A DNA stretch of 64,000 bases from Spirosoma sp. SC4-14 (lineage in GTDB: Bacteria > Bacteroidota > Bacteroidia > Cytophagales > Spirosomataceae). Shown here piece after piece: positions 42,514 to 51,025 of the stretch. A program made the position numbers and the translations under genes. The stretch lies in assembly GCF_037201965.1 (NCBI RefSeq), contig NZ_CP147518.1:7619001-7683000 (forward strand). Reading direction: 5' to 3'. Numbering within the stretch: position 1 is the first letter of the stretch; each line of letters begins with the position of its first letter. A model generated the notes under the pieces. It searched no databases, had not been told where the DNA came from, and saw only the letters and a list, made by a program, of their open reading frames with translations.

Positions 42514-43080
42514 ATGCCGCAACGAATCCATACCCCTCGCCTTGTGCTACGCCCCTGGCAACCTGCGGACGCCGAACCGTTTGCCGCTATGAATGCCAAT
42601 CCAGAAGTAATGAAGCATTTTCCGGCTCGCCTGTCGCGGCTGGAAAGCGATGCCATGATCGAACGGATGGTCTATCATATGGACGTAAACGGCTGGGGAT
42701 TGTGGTCGATTGAAGCGCCCAATATTGCGCCGTTTATTGGCTTCTGTGGCTTATGGACGGTTTCGTTCGAAGCGCCATTTACGCCCGCCGTTGAAATTGG
42801 CTGGCGACTTGCCCGGCCGTATTGGGGTAAAGGCTACGCGTTTGAAGCGGCTCAGGCTGCTATGAACTTTGGATTCGAAACCCTGGGTCTGGATGAGATC
42901 GTATCGTTCACCATTCCGGCTAATATTCGCTCCTGGCACCTGATGGAACGGCTCGGTATGACCCATAATCCCGCCGACGATTTTGAGCATCCGCGTCTGC
43001 CCGAAGGTCATCCCATGCGTTGGCATGTGCTGTACCGAAAAACGCACGAACAACATACAGCATTCAGTCCAACGTTCTAA
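42514..43080 (+). CDS. GNAT-family N-acetyltransferase
   Basis: The 188-residue enzyme is of the RimJ/RimL-like group: RIHTPRLVLRPWQPADAEPF at the start, EIGWRLARPYWGKGYAFEAA near 95 with the acetyl-CoA loop, and FTIPANIRSWHLMERLGMTH near 130. It transfers an acetyl group to an amine. A ribosomal-protein Nterminal or small-molecule substrate is possible. It converges with the M16 peptidase gene across a terminator. Confidence 0.9.
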   Translation: MPQRIHTPRLVLRPWQPADAEPFAAMNANPEVMKHFPARLSRLESDAMIERMVYHMDVNGWGLWSIEAPNIAPFIGFCGLWTVSFEAPFTPAVEIGWRLARPYWGKGYAFEAAQAAMNFGFETLGLDEIVSFTIPANIRSWHLMERLGMTHNPADDFEHPRLPEGHPMRWHVLYRKTHEQHTAFSPTF

Positions 43081-43087
43081 CAAACAA

Positions 43088-43121
43088 AACCGACCGGCTC
43101 CACTTAAGAACTCGGTCGGTT
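43088..43121. terminator. Intrinsic terminator between converging genes
   Basis: AACCGACCG (43088-43096) pairs with CGGTCGGTT (43113-43121) around a 16-base loop. A short A-run precedes the left arm, as expected for a terminator used from the right. It lies between the GNAT and M16 genes and probably serves both. Confidence 0.65.
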
Positions 43122-43145
43122 ATCTCAAAAACGAAATGACTCCTA

Positions 43146-46007
43146 CTATTTCTTCTCTGGCATCAGCACTAGCCGAATAAAATTAGAACCCAAATACTGA
43201 TTGGCCGCTTCTTTCGTGCTCCCGACCGTTACTTTTTCCAATTGCTGGTTCTCATGTAAGACCTCATCGGGCGCATCACCATTGTAATATTGACTTTGCA
43301 GATAACCGAGCCAGAACTGGTTATCTTTCAGTTGCAATTCTGTTTCGCGCCGGGTTTCGGCCTTAAACTTGGCAATGTCGGCCGGAAGCGCGCCTTTCTG
43401 TTTCAGATCGTTAATCTGCTCCTGCGTTTTAGCAATCAGTTTTTCAACGTTTTCGGGCGCACAACCGAAGCTAATGCGGAATGTGTAGCGCGGCACCGGA
43501 TACTTGCTATAAGCTGCATTGGCACTGACGCCATAAACGCCACTTTCTTCTTCACGTAGTTTTTCAATTAACTTAATTTCGAGCACTTCGGCCAGCGCAT
43601 CCAGCTGAGTCGTTGTTTCGGGCGACCAGGTCAGGTTTCCGCTATAAACCAGTTGAACGGCGGCTTTCGGATCAAGGCCCCGATACACGGTCTTGCTGAT
43701 CTGGCCTGTTGGAATTCGAATCCCAAGATCCTTAAACGTTTCGGCTTTACCAGTTGTTGGCAAACCTCCAAGGTATTTCTCGATCAGCGGTTTTATCTGA
43801 TCTTCCTTAAAGTTACCAACAAAATAGAACGTAAAGTCGCCACCATTCGCAAACCGCTCCTGATAGATTTGCAGCGCACGGTCGAGGTCTATTTTATCAA
43901 GATCAGCGGGTTTGAGTGGTTGCCGGCGGGGATTATTATCGCCCAACGTTACCTGAATTGTATCCTGAAAAACGCGCTGTGGTGTGGGTGTATTTACCTG
44001 ATTCTGAAGCGCCGACCGCTGATTCGAGAGAAATCCTTTCACAACATCAGCATCTTTTCTTGGCTGGGTAAAATAGCTATACAACAGTTGAAGGGCTGTT
44101 TCCAGATCTTTCGGGGCTGCACTACCATTGACTCCCTCACTCAATTCACCTATGTAGGGATACACACTCACTTGTTTCCCCGCCAGAAATTTACCTAACT
44201 GTACCTGGTTGTACTCGCCCGTGCCACCCAATGCCGCCAACGTCGACGAGAACCTCGCCGATTGAAAATCGTTCAGATCGTAGAGCGATGTGCCGCCAAA
44301 GCTGCTCCCCGAAAACAGAATCTGATCGTTTTTAAAGGTGGTCGGTTTCAGCACAACCTTTACGCCATTTTTCAGCGTCCATTCGGTTACACCGATGTCT
44401 TTTATTTCTTTTTCGCTTACCACAGGCGATCCGGTCGGTTGCCGGGCCAGCAGGGGGCTGTCGAGCGTTTTATCGTCGTAGGCCGTCAATCCTTTACCCG
44501 CTGAGTCGATGTAGCCCAGGATTTGCTCAACCGTTGGGAGCTTTGCCTTGTCTTTTTCGGGGGCCATGACTATAACAGCCCGGTTATCATTATGAATAAA
44601 CTGATCGACCAGCGCATTCACCTCATCGAGTTTAATACCATCCTGAATCTTCTGCAAAAAGTGGTAATAAAAGTCGATGCTCGTGTAGGGTTCATGATCC
44701 GTAAAATTCTGGACGTATTCATTTACGTAGCTCGATGAGCGGGTTTTGTCGCGTTCGCTATAGGCCTGCTCTACGTTGGTCATAAACTCCTGCTTGGCAC
44801 GAGCCAGTTCGGTTGGGGTAAACCCAAACTGTTTCACCCGGGCATTTTCATCCAGCACCGCCCGAATCGCCCGTTCAACATTGCCTTCTTTGGCTACGGC
44901 AATAGACGTGAAAGCATCCAGATTACCCAGAAAATCGCTGTAGTTGCTATAACCGCCCAAAAATGGAGGGTCGGCCTGCTGCGTCAGCTCCTGAATCCGG
45001 TTGCCGAGCATGGTATTGAACAAGCCACGCTTGATGCTTTCCCGCAGATCGTTCAGCGTTTTTTCTTTTATTTCAGGCCGTTTATAAATTACCTGTATGA
45101 TGGTATTCGGCTGTTCGGGATCGGTTACAATAGCAACTTTGGTATCCTTATGCGGTGGTATTTCAAATTCGGTGCGGGATTTGGCCGGTCTTACTGCCGG
45201 AATCCGACCGAATTTTTCCCGGATAATCCCTTCTACTTCTTTCAGATCAAAATCGCCAACAGCGATCACAGCCATCAAATCGGGCCGGTACCAGTCTTTA
45301 TAGAACTGCCGCAAGGTTTCGGGCTTGAAGGTTGTGAGTACCTGTTCGGTACCGATTGGCAGTCGTTTTGAATATTGAGAATTGTTGAGCAGGATTGGAA
45401 AATACTGATCGCGCATCCGCTGACCAGCGCCCCTACCCAATCGCCGTTCTTCCAGCACAACACCCCGTTCCTTATCGACTTCAACCGGGTCTATTGTGGC
45501 ATTATGGGCCCAGTCTTCCAGAATCTGAAACGCCTGCCGGAACACATTAGCCGAATCGGTCGGAACAGGCAGTTGATAAACCGTTTCGTCGAAACCCGTA
45601 TAGGCATTCAGGTCGGCACCAAATCGAACCCCCGACGATTGCAGAAAGTCGACTAGTTTGTTTTTGGGGAAATTCTTCGTTCCGTTAAACTCCATGTGTT
45701 CCATGAAGTGCGCCAGTCCCTGCTGATTATCGGCTTCCAGCACCGACCCGACCCGAACTACCAATCGAAGTTCAGCCCGATTTTTAGGTTCGGCATTTTT
45801 CCGAATGTAGTAGGTCAGGCCGTTGGGTAGCTTGCCAACTTTTACGGCCGGATCAGGCGGAATGGGTTTGCTCAGGTCAAAAGCCGTAGCGGCTGTTTGT
45901 ATGGGTTTAGTCGGTTTAGGAGCCGATGATTTTGGTTTGGAGGGCGATTGAGCCAGCACCAATGTTGCACTAAGCAACAAGCTCAGCGATAACGGAAAAC
46001 GTACCAT
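43146..46007 (-). CDS. M16 family zinc peptidase (insulinase-like)
   Basis: The 953-residue exported protein has a signal peptide ending LVLAQ and two M16 halves. The N-terminal half carries the inverted zinc site AHFMEHMEF (H100, E103, H104) and PNGLTYYIRKNAEPKNRAEL before it; the second metal Glu is expected about 75 residues later in the LDEVDKERGVVLEE-like block (VDKERGVVLEERRLGRGAGQ). The C-terminal half (from about 480) lacks the HxxEH and serves as the structural partner. Such enzymes degrade peptides in the periplasm or at the surface. Alternatives within the family (PqqL-like, processing peptidase) cannot be told apart. Confidence 0.93.
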   Translation of the reverse strand: MVRFPLSLSLLLSATLVLAQSPSKPKSSAPKPTKPIQTAATAFDLSKPIPPDPAVKVGKLPNGLTYYIRKNAEPKNRAELRLVVRVGSVLEADNQQGLAHFMEHMEFNGTKNFPKNKLVDFLQSSGVRFGADLNAYTGFDETVYQLPVPTDSANVFRQAFQILEDWAHNATIDPVEVDKERGVVLEERRLGRGAGQRMRDQYFPILLNNSQYSKRLPIGTEQVLTTFKPETLRQFYKDWYRPDLMAVIAVGDFDLKEVEGIIREKFGRIPAVRPAKSRTEFEIPPHKDTKVAIVTDPEQPNTIIQVIYKRPEIKEKTLNDLRESIKRGLFNTMLGNRIQELTQQADPPFLGGYSNYSDFLGNLDAFTSIAVAKEGNVERAIRAVLDENARVKQFGFTPTELARAKQEFMTNVEQAYSERDKTRSSSYVNEYVQNFTDHEPYTSIDFYYHFLQKIQDGIKLDEVNALVDQFIHNDNRAVIVMAPEKDKAKLPTVEQILGYIDSAGKGLTAYDDKTLDSPLLARQPTGSPVVSEKEIKDIGVTEWTLKNGVKVVLKPTTFKNDQILFSGSSFGGTSLYDLNDFQSARFSSTLAALGGTGEYNQVQLGKFLAGKQVSVYPYIGELSEGVNGSAAPKDLETALQLLYSYFTQPRKDADVVKGFLSNQRSALQNQVNTPTPQRVFQDTIQVTLGDNNPRRQPLKPADLDKIDLDRALQIYQERFANGGDFTFYFVGNFKEDQIKPLIEKYLGGLPTTGKAETFKDLGIRIPTGQISKTVYRGLDPKAAVQLVYSGNLTWSPETTTQLDALAEVLEIKLIEKLREEESGVYGVSANAAYSKYPVPRYTFRISFGCAPENVEKLIAKTQEQINDLKQKGALPADIAKFKAETRRETELQLKDNQFWLGYLQSQYYNGDAPDEVLHENQQLEKVTVGSTKEAANQYLGSNFIRLVLMPEKK

Positions 46008-46079
46008 TCGGTCGTTTGGGTTGGGATTTGATTTTGTAATTAACGTATGAGATAATAACGCTGAGAAGGCTTGAAACGT

Positions 46080-46475
46080 TTATCGCTTCCAGATCAATAA
46101 AATGGCCACCAGTATTGAAGCAATCACGGAAAACCAGCAGATCAGAATTACCCATCGAATTGGAATTTCCCACATAGGCGGGTGCATCAGGGCTGTTTCC
46201 TCATCGACCTCAACAATGCCGTATGAATTACGAACACAGAAATCGTCCCAATCGGTATAATCAGCAAAACGGGCGAGGCTATTCAGCAACTCGGGCGAAT
46301 GAACGATTGACTTGTGCCAAAAGATCTGTAACTGCTCAGCATCTACACGTTCCTGCGTGTGTGCATGAACGAGTTCGCTCAGGCGCACAAAGTCGCGCGG
46401 ACGCCAGTGCGAAGCGTGTTCCCATCGCAAAATGTGTTCAACCTGGTCTTTTAGATCGTCGGCGTGTCGGCTCAC
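46080..46475 (-). CDS. Small membrane-anchored protein, function unknown
   Basis: This 131-residue protein is not recognised. Residues 1-95 are soluble, helical and rich in Trp, His and Asp (HASHWRPRDFVRLSELVHAH, SLARFADYTDWDDFCVRNSY), and one membrane span near 108-128 (WVILICWFSVIASILVAILL) anchors it. Its ATG overlaps the stop of the DUF5009 gene by four bases (ATGA), so they are translationally coupled and likely work together. It precedes the M16 peptidase on the same strand. Confidence 0.7.
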   Translation of the reverse strand: MSRHADDLKDQVEHILRWEHASHWRPRDFVRLSELVHAHTQERVDAEQLQIFWHKSIVHSPELLNSLARFADYTDWDDFCVRNSYGIVEVDEETALMHPPMWEIPIRWVILICWFSVIASILVAILLIWKR

Positions 46476-47626
46476 ACTTTAATAATAACGTTTTTGCGAT
46501 ACATCCACCAAAGAATTCCGAACCAGATTAACACAAAGGTGAGTGCACCGGCCAGCGACGCATTGGTTGGATCGGAAAAAAGTGGGGCAATAAAACTCCG
46601 ATAGAGATACTCTTTCAACCCAACTTTAGTACCATCTGAACCAGCTACGTGAATCAGGTTCATCATCCGCGGAATCAGTCCCGACAGGAAAAAGACTGTG
46701 ATGGCATTGACGCCGAAAGCTACAACTGGCAGGATACCACGCCGGTAGTGTTTAACGTCAATTAGCCAGTAGCACAGCGCCAGCCCAAGCATAGCCAGCC
46801 CACCGGCGAGCAACACAAACGAGCTGGTCCATAAGGCTTTGTTGATCGGAAAAAAACCATTCCAGATTAACCCACCTACTGTGCAAAAGCAACCTGCCGT
46901 AAACAACCAGGCCACTTTTTCGGCAGCCAATCGATCGGAGCGCAGCAAATTGCCAGTTAACAAGCCCAGTATTCCGGTACCAACGGCCGGAAGCGTACTG
47001 AGCAACCCCTCCGGGTCCCAGACTTTGGCCGGTTTGTATACGTGCGCAGGTGTAAGAATGATCCGATCCAGCCAGGCCGCCATATTGGTTTCTGGCTCCA
47101 GATTGGCATAGCCGACGCCAGGTACGGGCACCAGCGTCATCAGCAGCCAATAGCCGATCAGTAAGATTGCCAGCAGAATACCTTGCTGACGAGGAGTTGT
47201 TTTCAGGAATAAAAAAGAGCAGGCCAGATAAACGAGTGCGATTCGCTGAAGTACGCCCAGAATCCGAACGGTCGAAATGTCGAACTTCGGAAAGAAGCTC
47301 AAAAACAGCCCCAGTAAAAACAGGGTAATACTCCGCTTCAAAATTTTGCCAGCCACCTTCGAATCATCTGCCGAACGACCTAAGGCAAATGTGATCGATA
47401 CGCCTACAATGAACAGGAAAAACGGAAAAATCAGATCGGTCGGCGTCCAGCCGTTCCAGGCGGCATGTTCGAGCGGAGCATAGATGTGCGCCCAGTCGCC
47501 GGGATTATTAACCGTGATCATGGCCGCGACCGTAAGGCCGCGAAAAAAGTCAAGCGAAAGCAAACGACCTGCCGAAACCGGCGGGTGGTGAAATTGGGCC
47601 GTACTTGTCGAAACGAACGATTGCAT
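46472..47626 (-). CDS. DUF5009 / heparan-alpha-glucosaminide acetyltransferase-like membrane protein
   Basis: The 384-residue protein has about ten to eleven membrane spans. LSLDFFRGLTVAAMITVNNP near residue 23 and NGWTPTDLIFPFFLFIVGVS near 57 are the family signatures; the His of the catalytic loop is probably in the AHIYAPLEHAAWNGW segment. Eukaryotic relatives (HGSNAT) acetylate terminal glucosamine across a membrane; bacterial members are thought to modify surface or periplasmic sugars. It is followed by an overlapping small membrane protein gene. Confidence 0.85.
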   Translation of the reverse strand: MQSFVSTSTAQFHHPPVSAGRLLSLDFFRGLTVAAMITVNNPGDWAHIYAPLEHAAWNGWTPTDLIFPFFLFIVGVSITFALGRSADDSKVAGKILKRSITLFLLGLFLSFFPKFDISTVRILGVLQRIALVYLACSFLFLKTTPRQQGILLAILLIGYWLLMTLVPVPGVGYANLEPETNMAAWLDRIILTPAHVYKPAKVWDPEGLLSTLPAVGTGILGLLTGNLLRSDRLAAEKVAWLFTAGCFCTVGGLIWNGFFPINKALWTSSFVLLAGGLAMLGLALCYWLIDVKHYRRGILPVVAFGVNAITVFFLSGLIPRMMNLIHVAGSDGTKVGLKEYLYRSFIAPLFSDPTNASLAGALTFVLIWFGILWWMYRKNVIIKV

Positions 47627-47684
47627 GTAAGTCGGGGTCCAGAGCGAAGGGTTTCCCGAAGATACGACAAGTAGGGCAAAAACG

Positions 47685-48458
47685 TTAACTGAACACCTTC
47701 GATAGCTTTTTCTCCAGATCCTTTTCGAGTTTTAAAAGGCCTTCGGCATTGGGCAGATACGTTAGCGCCCGATGATGCCGCAGATCGAACGGAATATCGC
47801 CCACCGATTGCGTAATTGGAATCACGATTTTTCCGAGTGTATGCGCGACGCCGGTTTCGTAAAACACGTTTGGGTTTCGATCTGTAAAATCGGTAATCAC
47901 GGCTTTCGATGTATAAATCAGGTCGAACACATCCTGAATCAAAATACTGTTATCCCAGATATCGTCGGCCCGTTTGCACTCAATTCTGAGTCGGGCACAT
48001 ACGTTTCGAATAGCTTCGTAGGTACCATTAAATCGACTTTCAAACGGCATCATGACCGACAATACGTTCGATTCAACGGCTTTTTCGGGAATGCGGAACA
48101 CATCAGGTGCGAAGGTGATGACCCGCTCAGGCATATTGACCTGAACTGTCGAAATAAAATCAGGAATTTCGCGCACTGGCCGATTCATCGTCAGCTTTTT
48201 AGCCTCAACGAAGCGTTCAATTTCGTAGAGATTGCTATGGCTTTCAGTAATCAGTTTCGAGAGAATCAGCAGGCTATTCCCCTCATAATCATCATCTTTA
48301 AAATCGAGACTTCGTAACAGGCGTGGATGGCCTTCTATTAGCTCGACCGCATCGAGCAGATAGGCCAACTTGATCCAGTCGGATTTCGTAAAATGATCGA
48401 CAATAAATTCATGTAAAGCAAATAGCCGGAGCGTTCGTTGTTTGTTTTGACGTGTCAT
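47685..48458 (-). CDS. Putative TIR/deoxyribosyltransferase-like effector protein
   Basis: From ATG 48456-48458 the protein has 257 residues; in-frame Mets at +7 and +20 codons upstream are less likely, because they lie in the palindromic AT-rich spacer. The N-terminal 90 residues are helical (FIVDHFTKSDWIKLAYLLDA, SNLYEIERFVEAKKLTMN) and resemble the effector-associated domains of bacterial conflict systems; this is a weak match. The C-terminal domain reads SVMMPFESRFNGTYEAIRNV, CKRADDIWDNSILIQDVFDL, AVITDFTDRNPNVFYETGVA, HTLGKIVIPITQSVGDIPFD. The NPNVFYE Glu lies where the nucleophile is in nucleoside 2-deoxyribosyltransferases and TIR-like enzymes. It may degrade or hydrolyse a nucleotide such as NAD in response to infection; this is inference. 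Confidence 0.65.
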   Translation of the reverse strand: MTRQNKQRTLRLFALHEFIVDHFTKSDWIKLAYLLDAVELIEGHPRLLRSLDFKDDDYEGNSLLILSKLITESHSNLYEIERFVEAKKLTMNRPVREIPDFISTVQVNMPERVITFAPDVFRIPEKAVESNVLSVMMPFESRFNGTYEAIRNVCARLRIECKRADDIWDNSILIQDVFDLIYTSKAVITDFTDRNPNVFYETGVAHTLGKIVIPITQSVGDIPFDLRHHRALTYLPNAEGLLKLEKDLEKKLSKVFS

Positions 48459-48478
48459 GCTGTTGACAAAAAGCCTCA

Positions 48479-48532
48479 TTATAATACAACTATTATATAA
48501 TTGTGCAATTATATTCAAAATGTGTATTATAA
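48479..48532. promoter_or_regulatory. Nested inverted repeats upstream of the effector-like gene
   Basis: The outer pair TTATAATACA (48479-48488) and TGTATTATAA (48523-48532) and the inner pair ATATAATTG (48495-48503) and CAATTATAT (48506-48514) are each exact reverse complements. They lie 21-74 bases upstream of the chosen ATG, so they probably form an operator for a dimeric regulator or a strong secondary structure. Confidence 0.55.
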
Positions 48533-48744
48533 CATATAACAGTAACTAATTTTAATGGCTTTTCGCAGGCGGATTCTTAAGTAGGGGTAGTTCGGCATTA
48601 TGTACAGCATCAGTCACTTAGACCAGTCAATCTAGCTAAAATACAACCTAGCTGAGGGGCGGTAATTTGGACGTTTTCCAGAACGGTCTGATAACTCTGA
48701 TTATGTAAAGATATTATAGTTAGAAAATGATTTCTGGCCTGTTT

Positions 48745-48810
48745 GAGAGTGTTCATTAAAGTGTGTCAAGTTAGCAAATCATAACTTGACACACTTTAAT
48801 GAACACTCTC
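48745..48810. terminator. 29-bp perfect hairpin
   Basis: Arms 48745-48773 and 48782-48810 are exact reverse complements with an 8-base loop (GCAAATCA). The sequence is AT-rich and not followed by a T-run. It lies between the nagB-like gene end and the effector-like gene start. Confidence 0.7.
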
Positions 48811-48840
48811 TGAAAAAGCTCTGGATTTAGAAAGAATTAT

Positions 48841-48891
48841 CAATAAACAAGCTCGCCCAGCTTCTTACGGCTTGGGCGAGCTTGTTTATTG
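48841..48891 (-). terminator. Intrinsic terminator of the NagB-PIG-L gene
   Basis: A 19-bp perfect stem (48841-48859 with 48873-48891) with a GC-rich core (GCTCGCCCA) is followed on the minus strand by an A/T run. It begins 16 bases after the gene's stop. Confidence 0.85.
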
Positions 48892-48906
48892 TCAACGCTA
48901 TCGTTC

Positions 48907-50895
48907 CTAAAAATGCCAGCGCACAAAGGCTTCCATGGCTTCGTATTCGGCCAGACCCAGGCGGTTATATAAACCGGCCGTACCCTGGTTACGTTCTTCG
49001 GCGCGCTGCCAGAACTCCCGCGAGTCAGTACCCTGATACACAACACCGTCTTTCTGCGACTGGTGTTTGAAAATACCCAGCCGTTTCTTCATCACCTGGT
49101 CGGGCGACATCGGCACGGCCATTTCAATCTCATGAATATCCCACTCGGCCCAGGCACCACGGTAGAGCCATACCCAGCAGTCTTTCATGAAATCTTTATC
49201 CTTTAAGCGACGAACTGCCTCCAGAACGGCATCCAGACAAACCTTGTGGGTTCCGTGCGGATCGGCCAGATCGCCAGCTGCATAGATCTGATGGGGCTTG
49301 ATCTCTTCGATCAGGTCCATCGTAATCCTGATGTCTTCTTCGCTGAGCGGTTTTTTGGCGACCTTTCCGGTTTCGTAGAAAGGCATATTCATGAAGTGCG
49401 CATTTTCGACGGGAATTCCAACAAAACGGCAGGTTGCTTTCGCTTCGCCCATCCGAATCAGACCTTTCACGTAACGCACTTCGACCGTATCCATTTCGCT
49501 GTCTTTTTTCTCGCGCAACGAAGCTGCGGCATCTCTGAAAATCCGCGTCGCTTCTGGGCTGTCGATGCTAAATTTTGTATTAAAATCGACCACATAGTCG
49601 GCAAAACGCAGCGCTTCGTCATCGGCAACGGCAATATTACCCGAAGTTTGGTAGCCAATGTGTACCTCATGGCCCTGATCGTGCAGGCGCTGGAAGGTGC
49701 CCCCCATCGAAATAATATCATCGTCGGGGTGCGGGCTGAAAATCAGGCAGCGTTTCTGAGCAGGTAGCGCCCGTTCGGGCCGGTTTGTATCGTCGGCATT
49801 CGGCTTACCACCGGGCCAGCCCGTAATGGTATGCTGGAGCTGATTGAAAACATCGATGTTAATATCGTACGCCTGACCATACTGAGCCAGCAGATCGCTC
49901 ATACCGTTGTCGTTATAATCGCGGTCGGTCAGTTTCAGAATCGGCTTACTTAAGGCCAGCGACAAATGCGTTACGGCCTTTTTCTTCATCTTGTTATCCC
50001 AAACAACCGAATCCACCAGCCAGGGTGTTTTCATTCGGGTCAGCTCTGAGGCAGCCGCTTCGTCGATCACAAACAAGGCATTTGGGTGCGTTTGCAAATA
50101 CGAAGCTGGGTTCAATTCGGTTACCAGCCCTTCAACAGCCCCCCGAATAACTGGCGCTTTGCGTTCGCCCCAGGCAAGGAGCACAACGCGACGGGCACTC
50201 AGAATACTCGCAACGCCCATCGTAATGGCCTTACGGGGTGTTTTGGGAAGTCCACCGAAATCGCCCGCAGCAGCCGCCCGGGTCGAGTTGTCGAGCATCA
50301 TCAACCGGGTATGAGAATTAATCAGCGAACCCGGCTCATTGAAACCAATATGCCCATTTCCTCCAATACCCAGCAACTGGAAATCAAGTCCACCAGCCGC
50401 TTCGATAGCTGCTTCGTATTGCTTCGAAAACTCTGCTACTTTATCGGCAGGCAGGGTTCCGTCGGGCACATGGTAATTTCCTTCCGGAATATCAACATGG
50501 TCGAACAACTGCTCCCGCATGAAGCGCCAGTAGCTTTGCAGCGAATCGGGCTCCATGGGAAAATACTCGTCGAGGTTAAACGAAACAACGTTCCGAAAGC
50601 TCAGCCCCTCTTCGTTATGCATCCGAATCAACTCAGCATAAACCGTTTTAGGCGACGAGCCAGTTGCCAATCCTAGTATACAAGGCTTGCCTTCGCTTTG
50701 TTTCTGCCGAATTAGGCCAGCAATTTCCTGCGCCACAGCCCGCGATGCATCTTTGGCATCAGCATAAATGTGCGTTGGAATTTTTTCGTACGTAATAGCT
50801 GAATGGAGAGGGCCGCCAGTGGTTGAGAGACCTGACGTCGATTCGCCCGATAGTTGCCCATCCGGGTTGTCGAGTAGTTGAGACTCGGTGATCAT
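48907..50895 (-). CDS. nagB: Glucosamine-6-phosphate deaminase fused to a PIG-L domain
   Basis: The 662-residue cytoplasmic enzyme combines two activities. The N-terminal half (about 35-300) is NagB: CILGLATGSSPKTVYAELIR, VVSFNLDEYFPMEPD and LGIGGNGHIGFNEPGSLINS. It converts glucosamine 6-phosphate to fructose 6-phosphate and ammonia. The C-terminal half (about 370-620) is a PIG-L/LmbE-like zinc deacetylase: CLIFSPHPDDDIISMGG, then ADPHGTHKVCLDAV. The fusion, frequent in Bacteroidota, may first remove an acetyl group, then deaminate. It lies with a Gfo/Idh/MocA dehydrogenase upstream on the same strand, which suggests amino-sugar catabolism. Confidence 0.93.
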   Translation of the reverse strand: MITESQLLDNPDGQLSGESTSGLSTTGGPLHSAITYEKIPTHIYADAKDASRAVAQEIAGLIRQKQSEGKPCILGLATGSSPKTVYAELIRMHNEEGLSFRNVVSFNLDEYFPMEPDSLQSYWRFMREQLFDHVDIPEGNYHVPDGTLPADKVAEFSKQYEAAIEAAGGLDFQLLGIGGNGHIGFNEPGSLINSHTRLMMLDNSTRAAAAGDFGGLPKTPRKAITMGVASILSARRVVLLAWGERKAPVIRGAVEGLVTELNPASYLQTHPNALFVIDEAAASELTRMKTPWLVDSVVWDNKMKKKAVTHLSLALSKPILKLTDRDYNDNGMSDLLAQYGQAYDINIDVFNQLQHTITGWPGGKPNADDTNRPERALPAQKRCLIFSPHPDDDIISMGGTFQRLHDQGHEVHIGYQTSGNIAVADDEALRFADYVVDFNTKFSIDSPEATRIFRDAAASLREKKDSEMDTVEVRYVKGLIRMGEAKATCRFVGIPVENAHFMNMPFYETGKVAKKPLSEEDIRITMDLIEEIKPHQIYAAGDLADPHGTHKVCLDAVLEAVRRLKDKDFMKDCWVWLYRGAWAEWDIHEIEMAVPMSPDQVMKKRLGIFKHQSQKDGVVYQGTDSREFWQRAEERNQGTAGLYNRLGLAEYEAMEAFVRWHF

Positions 50896-51025
50896 GCGCT
50901 ATACTCAGGGATTAGTAAGACCTTGCAAAGGTCGCAAAAAATCAGCGAGTTTATATCAGTTTAGCGGTTGATGGGTCTATATTTTTAAAATTTTTTATTA
51001 ATAGGTTCTGAGCGGCAGATAGTTG

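Larger units (their letters stand above)
48459..48906. other. 448-base intergenic region with nested palindromes and hairpins
   Basis: It holds nested inverted repeats in AT-rich DNA near the effector-like gene start, a 29-bp hairpin at 48745-48810 and a terminator at 48841-48891. Outside these features no coding frame or RNA gene was recognised. Confidence 0.55.

Noticed and set aside
48745..48810. CRISPR repeat or transposon end
   Set aside because: A single inverted repeat with an 8-base loop, no spacer array, no target-site duplication and no transposase nearby.
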